This document shows positions 33,794 through 41,856 of a DNA stretch of 64,000 nt, piece after piece (position 1 is the first letter of the stretch; each line of letters opens with the position of its first letter). Below the pieces are notes generated by a model, which saw only the letters and a program-made list of their open reading frames with translations, had not been told where the DNA came from and did not search any database. Location of the stretch: the NCBI GenBank assembly GCA_016713245.1, contig JADJPM010000001.1, forward strand, positions 2,356,001 through 2,420,000, given 5' to 3'. The position numbers and the translations under genes are program-made. The stretch comes from Verrucomicrobiaceae bacterium (GTDB lineage Bacteria > Verrucomicrobiota > Verrucomicrobiia > Verrucomicrobiales > Verrucomicrobiaceae).

Positions 33794-35206
33794 TCAGGCG
33801 AGGATGTTTTTGAGGACGTGCCCATGCACATCCGTGAGGCGGCGCCTGGCACCGTTGTGGTAGTAGGTGAGCTTTTCGTGATCGAGGCCCAGCAGGTGCA
33901 GCACGGTGGCGTAGAAATCATAGACGGTGGCGACGTCCACGGCGGCGCGGCGGCCAAAGTCATCCGTTTCGCCATGACTGACGCCGCCCTTCACACCCGC
34001 GCCCATCATCCAGGTGGTGAAGGCGTCGGGATTGTGATCGCGCCCGCTGGTGCCCTCCTGATGCGTGGGCATGCGGCCAAACTCCGTGCACCACACGACG
34101 AGCACATCATCGAGCATGCCGCGTTGTTTCAGGTCGGTGAGCAGCGCGGCGGTGGGCTGGTCAAAGATGGGGCAATGGCGCTCGTAGTCGGCCTTCAGCG
34201 TCTTGTGCGCGTCCCAGTTGAGCAGGCCATCGACGGCGCTCGCCCGCGAGGCGCAGTAGAGCGAAACGTAGCGCACACCTTGCTCCAGAAAGCGCCGGGC
34301 GAGCAGGCAGTTCCTCGCGTAGGCGGCCTTGAGCTTGTTGCTGTCGCCCGTGCCATAGAGGTCGTGCACGTGCTGCGGCTCGGCGGAGAGGTCGCTGACC
34401 TGCGGCGCGGTGAGCTGCATCTTCGCGGCCATTTGATAAGCGGCCATGCGGGCCTGGAGTTCGCTGTTGCCGGGATGCGCGGCGGCGTGCTCGGCATTGA
34501 TGCGCTGCAAAAAGTCACGCGTGGCCTTTTCCTCGTCGGCGCTGATGCCGGCGGGGCGCGAGAGGTTTCGCAAGGGCTGCTGCGCGGCCATGGCGACGGC
34601 CTGAAACTGCGTGGGCAGGAAGCCGTTGCCCCAGTTGGCCTTTCCGTTTGGCGGCTCGCCACGCAGGTCCTGGATGGCTATGTAGGTGGGCAGGTTTTCA
34701 TTCAGCGAACCCAGCGCGTAGCTGACCCACGAGCCCGCGGAGGGGAAGCCCTCGCGGGTGAAGCAGGAGTTCATGTTGATGCAGCCGGGGCCGTGCGTGT
34801 TCGTCCTGGAGGTCATCGAGTGGATGAAGGCCATGTCATCCACATGCCGCGCCATGCAGGGCAGCATGGAGGAGATCATCTTGCCGCTCTGACCGGCGCG
34901 TGTGAAGGCCCACGGCGGCCTCATGAGGTTCCCATTCTTGCCTTGGAAGCTCACTTCATTCTCGCCGCCGGGCATCGGCGTGCCGTCAAACTTCTCCAGC
35001 ATCGGCTTGTGGTCCCACAGGTCGATGTGCGAGGCCGCTCCAGGGCAGAAGATCTGCAGCACCTGCTTCGCCTTCGGCGCGAAGTGTGTCGCGCCCGGTG
35101 TGGCCGACAAATCCGTCGTCAACAGCCGCGACAAGGCCACCCCGGTGAGTCCCGTGGTCATCTGGCCGAGAAAGTGACGGCGCGTGAGGTCGAGTGAGGA
35201 GGTCAT
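33794..35206 (-). CDS. DUF1501 Tat-exported protein (copy 4)
   Basis: A 470-residue DUF1501 protein starting MTSSLDLTRRHFLGQMTTGL, a twin-arginine signal. Motifs are QIFCPGAASHIDLWDHKPML near residue 50, FIHSMTSRTNTHGPGC, VVWCTEFGRMPTHQEG and LGLDHEKLTYYHNGARRR. It is closest to copies 1 and 2 by these signatures. It is followed at 8 bases by the PSD1 gene 30930-33785. Upstream lie the 72-bp repeat and the remnant of the preceding PSD1 gene end, so before the DUF1016 insertion the order was PSD1, repeat, DUF1501, PSD1. Confidence 0.9.
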   Translation of the reverse strand: MTSSLDLTRRHFLGQMTTGLTGVALSRLLTTDLSATPGATHFAPKAKQVLQIFCPGAASHIDLWDHKPMLEKFDGTPMPGGENEVSFQGKNGNLMRPPWAFTRAGQSGKMISSMLPCMARHVDDMAFIHSMTSRTNTHGPGCINMNSCFTREGFPSAGSWVSYALGSLNENLPTYIAIQDLRGEPPNGKANWGNGFLPTQFQAVAMAAQQPLRNLSRPAGISADEEKATRDFLQRINAEHAAAHPGNSELQARMAAYQMAAKMQLTAPQVSDLSAEPQHVHDLYGTGDSNKLKAAYARNCLLARRFLEQGVRYVSLYCASRASAVDGLLNWDAHKTLKADYERHCPIFDQPTAALLTDLKQRGMLDDVLVVWCTEFGRMPTHQEGTSGRDHNPDAFTTWMMGAGVKGGVSHGETDDFGRRAAVDVATVYDFYATVLHLLGLDHEKLTYYHNGARRRLTDVHGHVLKNILA

Positions 35207-35216
35207 GGGAGAGTGG

Positions 35217-35289
35217 TTGGCTGACAGCCAATGAGGGCAGAAAAATGGATGGGGATTTGCTGCCCGCTTTTTTCTGTCAGCGGCTTGGG
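35217..35289. repeat. 72-bp palindromic repeat, copy 3
   Basis: Same ends as the other two copies (CTGACAG, CTGTCAG, then CGGCTTGGG) with more changes inside (ATGGATGGGGATTTGCTGCC). It lies directly after the remnant PSD1 gene end on the minus strand and before DUF1501 copy 4. All three copies thus follow a minus-strand stop codon. Confidence 0.82.
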
Positions 35290-35290
35290 T

Positions 35291-35335
35291 TCATTCGAGG
35301 AAGAGAAACTCGTTCGAGTTGAGCAGGGTGGTCAT
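35291..35335 (-). pseudogene. Displaced 3' end of a PSD1 gene (14 codons)
   Basis: It encodes MTTLLNSNEFLFLE and a stop. The last 11 residues are identical to the end of the PSD1 protein encoded at 36456-39659, and 33 bp (35293-35325) are identical to 36458-36490. Other PSD1 genes here end differently (NELLYLE, NEFIYVD, NEFVFRL). Its ATG overlaps the DUF1016 stop. It looks like the original gene end left behind after an insertion. Confidence 0.75.
35293..35325. repeat. 33-bp direct repeat, left copy flanking DUF1016
   Basis: Identical to 36458-36490 (ATTCGAGGAAGAGAAACTCG followed by TTCGAGTTGAGCA). It encodes the last residues of a PSD1 protein on the minus strand. Together with the right copy it brackets about 1.13 kb containing only the DUF1016 gene. 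Confidence 0.85.
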
Positions 35336-36456
35336 GAAAGGGACTTGGAAATTTCGGCCTCGATCTGGGCGATGGTCGGCAGGCTGCTTTGCAGATCGGC
35401 TGGCAGCGCTTCGACGAGCTTCGTTTTCCATCCGGCGACGCCGATGGGCTTGTCCATGCCGCGCAGGGCGTATTCGACGACGAGCTTGCTGCGCGATTTG
35501 CAAAGCAGGAGACCGATGCTCGGCTGATCATCGGGATGCCGCAGGAGGTCGTCCGTGGCGGAGAGATACAGATTCATCTGACCGACATCTCCCGGCTCGA
35601 AGGCACGGTTCTTGAGTTCGACGACGACGTAGCGGCGCAGCCTCAGGTGGTAAAAAAGCAGGTCAATGTAGAAGTCATCCCCCTCGACCTCCAGATGCAC
35701 CTGCCTGCCGACGAACGCGAAGCCGGAGCCCAGCTCCAGCAGGAAGCGCTGGATGTGATCGACAAGCGCCTGCTCGACTTCGCGTTCGCGGCGTGGATCG
35801 CCCGTGCCGACAAAGTCGAAGACGTAGGGATCTTTGAAAATCTGCGCCGCGAGGTCGGAGTCAGCCGGTGGCAGGGTGAGCGCGAAATTGCTCTGTGCCT
35901 TGCCTTGGCGACGGTGCAGCTGGTTTTCGATCTGGAGGCAGAGGATGGGCTGCGACCAACCTTCCTTGGCGGCCATCTGCGCATACCAGAGACGCTCTGA
36001 GGGCGATTTCAGCTTGTCCAAAAGGGCGATGTTTTGATACCACCCAATTTGTGCAAGCGCCCCTTGCACAATTTCGGCATCCGGCCAGGCGGCGGCAAAG
36101 GCACGCATGTATTTGAGGTTTCGCGGCGAGAAACCCTGCATGTCGGGGAAAGCATCGCGAAGATCGGTGGAGAGGCGGTCGATGACTTTCGCACCCCAGC
36201 CTTCCTTTTCCTGTCGGGCGAGAATGACTTGGCCGACATCCCAATACGCGAGCACGGTCGCGGCATTCGCGGCGAGCACGGCACGCAGGCGGGCCTGCTG
36301 CACGCGCTGCTTGATCTCTCCGAGCATGTCGAAGTAACCCGACGGCATGTCACCTGCCGCAGGAGCTGCGGTGAAGCGGGCGACATCTCGCGCACGCCCA
36401 CGAGCGAGGCGCGTGTCGGATGAAGAGGCGGCAGATTTGGAGGGTTTGCGTGGCAT
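35332..36456 (-). CDS. DUF1016 family PDDEXK nuclease (YhcG-like)
   Basis: A 374-residue cytoplasmic protein. Residues 40-180 match the DUF1016 N-terminal helical domain (RLRAVLAANAATVLAYWDVG, RNLKYMRAFAAAWP). Residues 200-345 form a PDDEXK nuclease-like domain with the acidic DDFYIDLLFYH and VVVELKNRAFEPGDVGQMN. The Arg/Ser-rich N-terminus (first 35 residues) is probably disordered. DUF1016 proteins are linked to mobile DNA, restriction and defence loci. The ATG overlaps the PSD1 stop codon by one base (TAATG), and the gene is bracketed by 33-bp direct repeats of the PSD1 3' end, so it appears to have been inserted there. Confidence 0.88.
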   Translation of the reverse strand: MPRKPSKSAASSSDTRLARGRARDVARFTAAPAAGDMPSGYFDMLGEIKQRVQQARLRAVLAANAATVLAYWDVGQVILARQEKEGWGAKVIDRLSTDLRDAFPDMQGFSPRNLKYMRAFAAAWPDAEIVQGALAQIGWYQNIALLDKLKSPSERLWYAQMAAKEGWSQPILCLQIENQLHRRQGKAQSNFALTLPPADSDLAAQIFKDPYVFDFVGTGDPRREREVEQALVDHIQRFLLELGSGFAFVGRQVHLEVEGDDFYIDLLFYHLRLRRYVVVELKNRAFEPGDVGQMNLYLSATDDLLRHPDDQPSIGLLLCKSRSKLVVEYALRGMDKPIGVAGWKTKLVEALPADLQSSLPTIAQIEAEISKSLS

Positions 36457-39400
36457 TATTCGAGGAAGAGAAACTCGTTCGAGTTGAGCAAGGCACGGCA
36501 GAAGGCTGGGAGGCCTTCTTGCTTCACGAAGGCTTCGGCGGTCGTGAGCTCGTCTTTCGAAGGCTGGCGTTGATAGACGAGCTGGTAGGCTTGTGGGATT
36601 GTTTGGGCCTTGGCGGCGAGTTTCGCGGCTTGTTCGAGGAGGAAGGAGCTGTTGAAGAGATTGAGGGCCTGGAGGGGTGTGGTGCTGCGGGGGCGGCTGG
36701 GGCAGACCTGGCCGCCATCGGGCGCGTCGAAGGCGGCGAAGATGGCGTCGGGCTCCATGCGGAGTTTGAGCGCGTAGATCATGCGACGGTAGTCTTCGCG
36801 CTCGAAGTCGCCCGTTTCGGCGATCCAGTTGCGGGCGTAGTTGGCGTTCGGTTCGTAAAGCAGGAAGCCCGGGCCGCTGGGGGTGAGATCGAGATTGCCC
36901 GTGACGGCGAGGATGCTGTCGCGGATCATTTCGGCATCGAGACGACGTGGGGAAAAGCGCCAGAGGAGGTTGTTGGTCGCGTCTTTGGATAGGGCGGATG
37001 GATCTGATGGGACGGATGATTGCTGAAAGGTGCGCGAGGTCAGAATGAGCCTCTGAATGTGCTTCACGCTCCAGCCGCTCTTGATGAACTCATTCGCGAG
37101 CCAGTCGAGAAGCTCGGGATGCGTGGGTTTGAAGCCCATGTGGCCGAAGTCGCTCGGCGTGGCGACGAGGCCGGTGCCGAAGATGTAGTGCCAGATGCGG
37201 TTCACCATGACGCGGGCAGGCAGCGGGTTGCGCGGATCGGTGAGCCATTTCGCGAAGGCGAGGCGGCGCTGCTGCTCGGGTGCGTCGGGTGGCAGGTTGA
37301 GGCTGCCGAGCTGGCTTTTGAAAACGGAGAGCGCATCGGGCGCGACGACTTCGCGCGGGCTCATGTGGTCGCCGCGATGATAGCGATGCGTGGGCTCGGG
37401 CTGCCTGAAGGTGCCGGCATAGGCCAACGGCGGCTCGGCGATGGTGGAGAGTTCTTTTTGAAGGTCGTTCACCTGCGCCAGAAGCTCGGCGGGAGCATTC
37501 GAGGACGATGGCATGGTCTTGATCCTCTTGTTGAATCGGATGCTGAGGCGATCCGCGGAGGAGGAGACTGCCTTCCAGGCCTTGCCGTCGGATGAAACCT
37601 CGATGCGATAGTTGGAAGCGAGGCGGTCTTCAAAAACTTTGCCACCAGAGCTGCGATCGCGGCTCCAGACGACGCGGCTGATCTCCTGCGGCTGCGCGAA
37701 CTCGAACTGCACCCAGCCTTTTTTCTGTTTCGCGATCCAACTGCGGCTGTTGCCGTATTTGCCGTCGTTGATGTGCTCGAGCTTGTGAATCGGCGACGGA
37801 CCGAAATCGCCACCGGAGGTCGTTTTGGCCTTCAAAGCGAGATTTTCGCCGCTGGGGCCAAAAATCTCGAGTTCGTCGATACAGGCTTGTCCGCTGGAAC
37901 AGTCGTCGATGGTAAAGCGGAGGTGTTTCGCGGGTGTGGGAGCGAAAAGATCGATGTTCGCCGCGTGAGTGACGGGTGGGCGGATGTGGGGAGAGGGATG
38001 AGAGATGAGGGATGAGGGATCAGCAGAGAGGTCTTCGAGGAGGAGAATGTCCGCGGCCATCGGGGCACTGGTGGTGCCCATGCGGAGAAGGATGCGGCTA
38101 TTTGCGGCGAGTTCATGCTCGCCAAGGCTCTTGAGGCCGCTCCAGCGTTTCTTGCCGGCGAGCGCAGGTTTGCCATCGGCGAACTGGCGTTGGTTGATGG
38201 TGCCGATTTCGGTTTGCTTGCCGTTCGTTTCGAGAATGAAGCGTGCATCCGGCGAGTGCGTGGTCCACACGCCCCAGCTCACCCAGATGCGATGCTTGCC
38301 GCTGCGTTTTGGTGTCCACGCGACGCAGTCGGTGCCGGGCTGCTCGACGAAGTAGCGGTAGCTCTCGCCGATGTTGGGAAAGCGATGCGCATCACCGGGA
38401 TCGCTGAGCTGGCCCTGCTCGGTGCCGGGATCGTAGTCGGTGGCTTTGCTGCTTTGCGGTGTCTTTAAAAACGTGGCCTCTTCCTCGCCGAGCGTCACAC
38501 GACGACCGAGCACGGCCTTCGGTTGATACTCGGCGAGCTTCGTGACCAGCGGCGCGAGTTTGCGGCGCAGTTCGTCGGCCTTTTTTTCCTGCGCGGCATA
38601 GCGGGCGTCTTTGATCGGCCGGTCGCCGTGCTGCACGCCGGAGAAGATGGCCTGCATGGCGTAGAAGTCGGTTTGGGTGACGGGATCGAATTTGTGGTTG
38701 TGGCACTTCGCGCAGACCATCGTCGTGGCGAGGAAGGCGGTGCCGGCGGTGTTCACCATGTCGGAGAGCTCGTCCGCACGCTGCATGAGCTGCAAATTCT
38801 TGTCCTGCCCCTTCACGCGATCCATCGGCCCGCCAACGATGAATCCCGTGGCCACATCCGCATCGCACGTGTCCCCCGCGATCTGCTCGAACATGAAGCG
38901 GTCGTAAGGTTTGTCGGTGTTGAACGCGTCGATGACGTAATCGCGGTAGCGCCAGGCGTGGGGACGTTCGTGGTTCGTTTCAAAGCCGTTCGAATCGGCG
39001 AAGCGGACGACGTCCAGCCAGTGGCGGGCCCATTTTTCGCCGTAGTGGCGGCTGCTGAGAAGGGTGTCGATGAGCTGGCGGTAGTTTTTGTCCGACAGGT
39101 CGGACGTGTCGGACACGTCCGACGGAGGCAAGCCCGTGACGACAAAGTGGGCGCGGCGGATGAGCGTCCGGTCATCGGCGCGGGGAGACATCGAGAGCCC
39201 TTTTTCGCGGAGCTTGGCTTCGATGAAGGAATCGATGGTGGCGTTGGGATTGTGCGGTGGCAGTGGCTGATAGGCCCAGTGGTTCACGCGTTCATCGACG
39301 GCGGCGGCTTTGTCCTCGGCGTTTTCGGGCCAGACGGCGCCGGAGTCGATCCAGGCTTTGATTTTAGAGACTTGGTCGGCGGTGAGTGGCTCGCCTTTCG

Positions 39401-39659
39401 GAGGCATGCGTTCGTCGCCGGAGGCGGTGATGCGTTGGAAAAGTGGTGAAGCACTCGATTGGGCGGGAACGATGGCCGCGCCGCTTTCGCCGCCTTTGAA
39501 GGCGTGCGGTTTGGCATCGAGGCGGAGATCGGCTTTCTGTTTTTCGGGGCCGTGGCACTCGACGCAGCGCTCTTTGAGGAGCGGGCGGATTTCGCGGTCG
39601 AAGTCCTGGGAGAAAAGGACGGATGGGACCGATAGGACGGATAGGACCAATGATTTCAT
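36456..39659 (-). CDS. PSD1 cytochrome protein with golvesin-like and discoidin-like domains
   Basis: A 1067-residue exported protein, the longest PSD1 copy. The leader is MKSLVLSVLSVPSVLFS, and the heme motif is CVECH (32-36). DUF1549 includes HFVVTGLPPSD and HWLDVVRFADSNGFETN, with CAKCHNHKFDP near residue 330. The middle carries a golvesin-like sandwich (YRYFVEQPGTDCVAWTPKRS) and then a discoidin-like domain (WVQFEFAQPQEISRVVWSRD, NYRIEVSSDGKAW). DUF1553 follows (PLPARVMVNRIWHYIFGTG). A repetitive SDVSDTSDLSDK stretch lies near residue 185. The start overlaps the GntR regulator stop by ATGA, so it is the first structural gene of the run. Extra sugar-binding domains suggest contact with polysaccharide. 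Confidence 0.9.
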   Translation of the reverse strand: MKSLVLSVLSVPSVLFSQDFDREIRPLLKERCVECHGPEKQKADLRLDAKPHAFKGGESGAAIVPAQSSASPLFQRITASGDERMPPKGEPLTADQVSKIKAWIDSGAVWPENAEDKAAAVDERVNHWAYQPLPPHNPNATIDSFIEAKLREKGLSMSPRADDRTLIRRAHFVVTGLPPSDVSDTSDLSDKNYRQLIDTLLSSRHYGEKWARHWLDVVRFADSNGFETNHERPHAWRYRDYVIDAFNTDKPYDRFMFEQIAGDTCDADVATGFIVGGPMDRVKGQDKNLQLMQRADELSDMVNTAGTAFLATTMVCAKCHNHKFDPVTQTDFYAMQAIFSGVQHGDRPIKDARYAAQEKKADELRRKLAPLVTKLAEYQPKAVLGRRVTLGEEEATFLKTPQSSKATDYDPGTEQGQLSDPGDAHRFPNIGESYRYFVEQPGTDCVAWTPKRSGKHRIWVSWGVWTTHSPDARFILETNGKQTEIGTINQRQFADGKPALAGKKRWSGLKSLGEHELAANSRILLRMGTTSAPMAADILLLEDLSADPSSLISHPSPHIRPPVTHAANIDLFAPTPAKHLRFTIDDCSSGQACIDELEIFGPSGENLALKAKTTSGGDFGPSPIHKLEHINDGKYGNSRSWIAKQKKGWVQFEFAQPQEISRVVWSRDRSSGGKVFEDRLASNYRIEVSSDGKAWKAVSSSADRLSIRFNKRIKTMPSSSNAPAELLAQVNDLQKELSTIAEPPLAYAGTFRQPEPTHRYHRGDHMSPREVVAPDALSVFKSQLGSLNLPPDAPEQQRRLAFAKWLTDPRNPLPARVMVNRIWHYIFGTGLVATPSDFGHMGFKPTHPELLDWLANEFIKSGWSVKHIQRLILTSRTFQQSSVPSDPSALSKDATNNLLWRFSPRRLDAEMIRDSILAVTGNLDLTPSGPGFLLYEPNANYARNWIAETGDFEREDYRRMIYALKLRMEPDAIFAAFDAPDGGQVCPSRPRSTTPLQALNLFNSSFLLEQAAKLAAKAQTIPQAYQLVYQRQPSKDELTTAEAFVKQEGLPAFCRALLNSNEFLFLE
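36458..36490. repeat. 33-bp direct repeat, right copy flanking DUF1016
   Basis: This is the functional 3' end of the PSD1 gene 36456-39659 and is identical to 35293-35325. Its position restores the PSD1 reading frame to its natural end, as happens when an element inserts at a gene end and carries or copies the target. Confidence 0.85.
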
Positions 39660-40303
39660 AGGCCGAGGTCGGTGCGGGCGTGTTCGAGGTGGGTGCGCAT
39701 GGCCTTGGCGGCGGCGGTGGCGTTGCGGGCGAGGATGGCGCGGAGGATTTTGGCGTGGTCGGTGACGGCGAGATCTTTCGTGACGCGGCTGTAGCCGTGC
39801 TTGAGGCTGGTTTGCAGGAGCTCGGAGAGACTTTGGATGAGCAGCGCAGCGATCTTGTTACCGGAGGCCTCGGCGAGCAGGCAGTGGAAGCTCATGTCGG
39901 CCTCGACCTGCTCTTCAAAGCTCTCGGCGGCTTCGAATCGTTCGTGGCAGGCGGCGAGCGCCTTCAAATCGGCTGCCGTGGCGCGTTCGGCGGCGAGTCG
40001 GGCGTTTTCCGGCTCCAGGGCAAAGCGCACCTCGATGAGCTGCTTCAATCGCTGCGTTTCATCCGGCACGAGCAGGCTCAGGGCGCCGTTGAGCGGCTTG
40101 TGCAGCTTGTCCACGACGGTCATGCCGCTTCCTTGGCGGATTTCGAGCAGGCCTTGCAGTTCGAGCCGTTTCGCGGCCTCGCGGATCACACTTCGGCTCA
40201 CGCCAAACTTGGCCGACATATCGCGCTCCGTCGGCAAACGACGACTGGTGCGTGCGAGGCCGATGATGCGGCGGGAAACGGTTTCAACGAGGGAAAGGGA
40301 CAT
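39656..40303 (-). CDS. GntR-family regulator, FadR/FCD subfamily
   Basis: A 215-residue DNA-binding regulator. The N-terminal winged helix spans residues 8-70 (RRLPTERDMSAKFGVSRSVI, then REAAKRLE, then LLEIRQGSGMTV). The C-terminal FCD effector domain has RFALEPENARLAAERATAAD, DMSFHCLLAEASGNK and DHAKILRAILARN, where Asp and His residues usually bind a metal and an organic acid. The start at 40303 is preferred to upstream Mets because a perfect palindrome (40305-40327) lies just ahead of it. The stop overlaps the first PSD1 gene, so it is the head gene of the minus-strand run and probably regulates it in response to a sugar acid or similar product. Confidence 0.9.
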   Translation of the reverse strand: MSLSLVETVSRRIIGLARTSRRLPTERDMSAKFGVSRSVIREAAKRLELQGLLEIRQGSGMTVVDKLHKPLNGALSLLVPDETQRLKQLIEVRFALEPENARLAAERATAADLKALAACHERFEAAESFEEQVEADMSFHCLLAEASGNKIAALLIQSLSELLQTSLKHGYSRVTKDLAVTDHAKILRAILARNATAAAKAMRTHLEHARTDLGL

Positions 40304-40304
40304 G

Positions 40305-40327
40305 GGAAATTGGTCAGACCAATTTCC
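40305..40327. promoter_or_regulatory. Perfect palindromic operator for the GntR/FadR-type regulator
   Basis: GGAAATTGGTC-A-GACCAATTTCC is a perfect 11-bp inverted repeat around one base. Its core TTGGTC-A-GACCAA fits the TGGTnnACCA-like sites of FCD-type GntR regulators. It covers positions -2 to -24 relative to the regulator ATG, where binding would block both promoter clearance and the ribosome site, so autoregulation of the regulator and its coupled genes is likely. Confidence 0.82.
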
Positions 40328-40468
40328 AATACGGGCTACGAGGCTGTTTTTTCGCCAAAACATGCCGGATGGGCCTCGCAGGCCTGAGAAACTCCCGGTT
40401 TAGGGGCCTGAGAACGAAAAAACGGGTTGCTATCACGAGGGCGTGTGGCACTCATCGGGCCACCAAAT

Positions 40469-40545
<77 letters not shown>

Positions 40546-40550
40546 ATTTC

Positions 40551-40584
40551 AAAAGCCCGCCGTCCTCGTGACAGCGGGCTTTTT
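40551..40584 (+). terminator. Rho-independent terminator after tRNA-fMet
   Basis: The stem AAAAGCCCGC and GCGGGCTTTT with a 13-base loop is followed by a T run. It starts 5 bases after the tRNA CCA end. Confidence 0.88.
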
Positions 40585-40633
40585 GATTTCTGGGCTTTTC
40601 CTGCCCGCGCAGCCTGCTATCACGTGGGCCGCC

Positions 40634-41782
40634 ATGAATACCAACTACCTTCTGGGTTTCTCTTTTGTGCTCTTTAGCTCCGCCGCGTTTGCCGCCGGCG
40701 GTTTCTACGGCGATCCGCCGGACGCGACGCATCCGTGGGCCATCCACGACATGAACCGCCCCCAACCGCCGCGGGTGGAGCCGGGAATGAATGGCTCGGC
40801 ACCGTCTGACGCGATCGTTTTGTTCGGGGGCAAGCCTGAAGAGATCGAAAAATGGATCTCCGATAAGAATGGCGAGCCGACGAAGTGGGAGGTCAAAGAC
40901 GGCGTGCTGCAATGCGTGCCCGGCAGCGGCTACATCCGCACAAAGGAGGAATTCGCCGACTGCCAGCTCCACATCGAATGGGCTGCGCCCTCAAAGGTGG
41001 AAGGCGACAGTCAGGGCCGCGGCAACAGCGGTGTCTTCCTGATGGGCGCGGTGGAAGTGCAAGTGCTCGATAATCACAACAACCCCACCTACCCGGATGG
41101 CTTTGCCTCGTCGATCTACGGCATCAATCCGCCTGCGGCGAACCCGCTGCGTGCTCCCGGCGAGTGGCAGAGCTATGACATCGTCTTCCGTCGCCCGGTC
41201 TTCAAAGACGGCAAGGAGGTCGATCCCGGCTACATCACCGTCTTTGTGAATGGCGTGCTCACGCAGGACCACACGCCGTTGGAAGGCGGTGGCGGCCATA
41301 TGAGACGTTCCTCGCCGAAGCCCTTCCCGGAGAAAGGCCCGCTCAAGATTCAGGACCACGGCAATCCGGTGCGCTTCCGCAACATCTGGTATCGCCCGCT
41401 GCCGAAGCGCTTCGTCGAGGGCGGCGAATACAGCCGCATGAGCGAGGAAGCCACGGCGAAGAAGCGGGCGAAAATCGCCCAAGGCATCCGCGAAGACGCG
41501 GCGAAGCTCGAAGGCCAGGCGAAGATGCTTCGATTGCTCGAATCGCTGTGCTACGCGGACGATGAAGCGGCACGCAGCAGTGGCTTGAGCATGCTCGATG
41601 GCTTTGTGAAGGATGCGAAAGGCACGCCGGACGCGAAGATCGAGTCGAAGAAGGGCGACATCCTCAATGTCACCAAGGCGCTGCGCTACCTGACGAAATT
41701 CCAAATCCTGCCGGAGGACATCGCGGCGAAAAAAGACCTCGAGGGCATCGTGAAGGCCCGCGAGTGGGAAAAGAAGAAGTAA
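40634..41782 (+). CDS. DUF1080 (3-keto-disaccharide hydrolase-like) exported protein, copy 2
   Basis: A 382-residue secreted protein. The start at 40634 gives a signal peptide (MNTNYLLGFSFVLFSSAAFA); the frame extends upstream through the tRNA terminator, which is not credible. The DUF1080 core runs from about residue 60 to 260: IVLFGGKPEEIEKWIS, CQLHIEWAAPS, GNSGVFLMG, VEVQVLDNHNNPTYPDG and KIQDHGNPVRFRNIWYRPL. The last 110 residues are helical and Lys/Glu/Ala-rich, an addition to the single-domain family form. It stands alone between two terminators. Confidence 0.87.
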   Translation: MNTNYLLGFSFVLFSSAAFAAGGFYGDPPDATHPWAIHDMNRPQPPRVEPGMNGSAPSDAIVLFGGKPEEIEKWISDKNGEPTKWEVKDGVLQCVPGSGYIRTKEEFADCQLHIEWAAPSKVEGDSQGRGNSGVFLMGAVEVQVLDNHNNPTYPDGFASSIYGINPPAANPLRAPGEWQSYDIVFRRPVFKDGKEVDPGYITVFVNGVLTQDHTPLEGGGGHMRRSSPKPFPEKGPLKIQDHGNPVRFRNIWYRPLPKRFVEGGEYSRMSEEATAKKRAKIAQGIREDAAKLEGQAKMLRLLESLCYADDEAARSSGLSMLDGFVKDAKGTPDAKIESKKGDILNVTKALRYLTKFQILPEDIAAKKDLEGIVKAREWEKKK

Positions 41783-41788
41783 GACCTG

Positions 41789-41820
41789 AAGGCCCGGCCG
41801 AGCACGCCGGGCCTTTTTTT
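41789..41820 (+). terminator. Rho-independent terminator after the DUF1080 gene
   Basis: A strong stem AGGCCCGGC and GCCGGGCCT encloses a 7-base loop and is followed by eight T. It separates the DUF1080 gene from the photolyase operon and rules out the longer upstream start for the photolyase gene. Confidence 0.93.
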
Positions 41821-41856
41821 GCCCATCCAGAGACCACGGCGGGGCGTAACGCCATC

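Noticed and set aside
35291..35503. A 70-codon frame ending in the PSD1 tail as a real gene
   Set aside because: Only the last 11 codons match a PSD1 end. The part before them is an alternative frame of DUF1016, so only the 14-codon remnant is listed.
41764..41856. Upstream ATG start for the photolyase gene
   Set aside because: It would lie inside the end of the DUF1080 gene and translate through a strong terminator. The extra residues do not resemble the family start.
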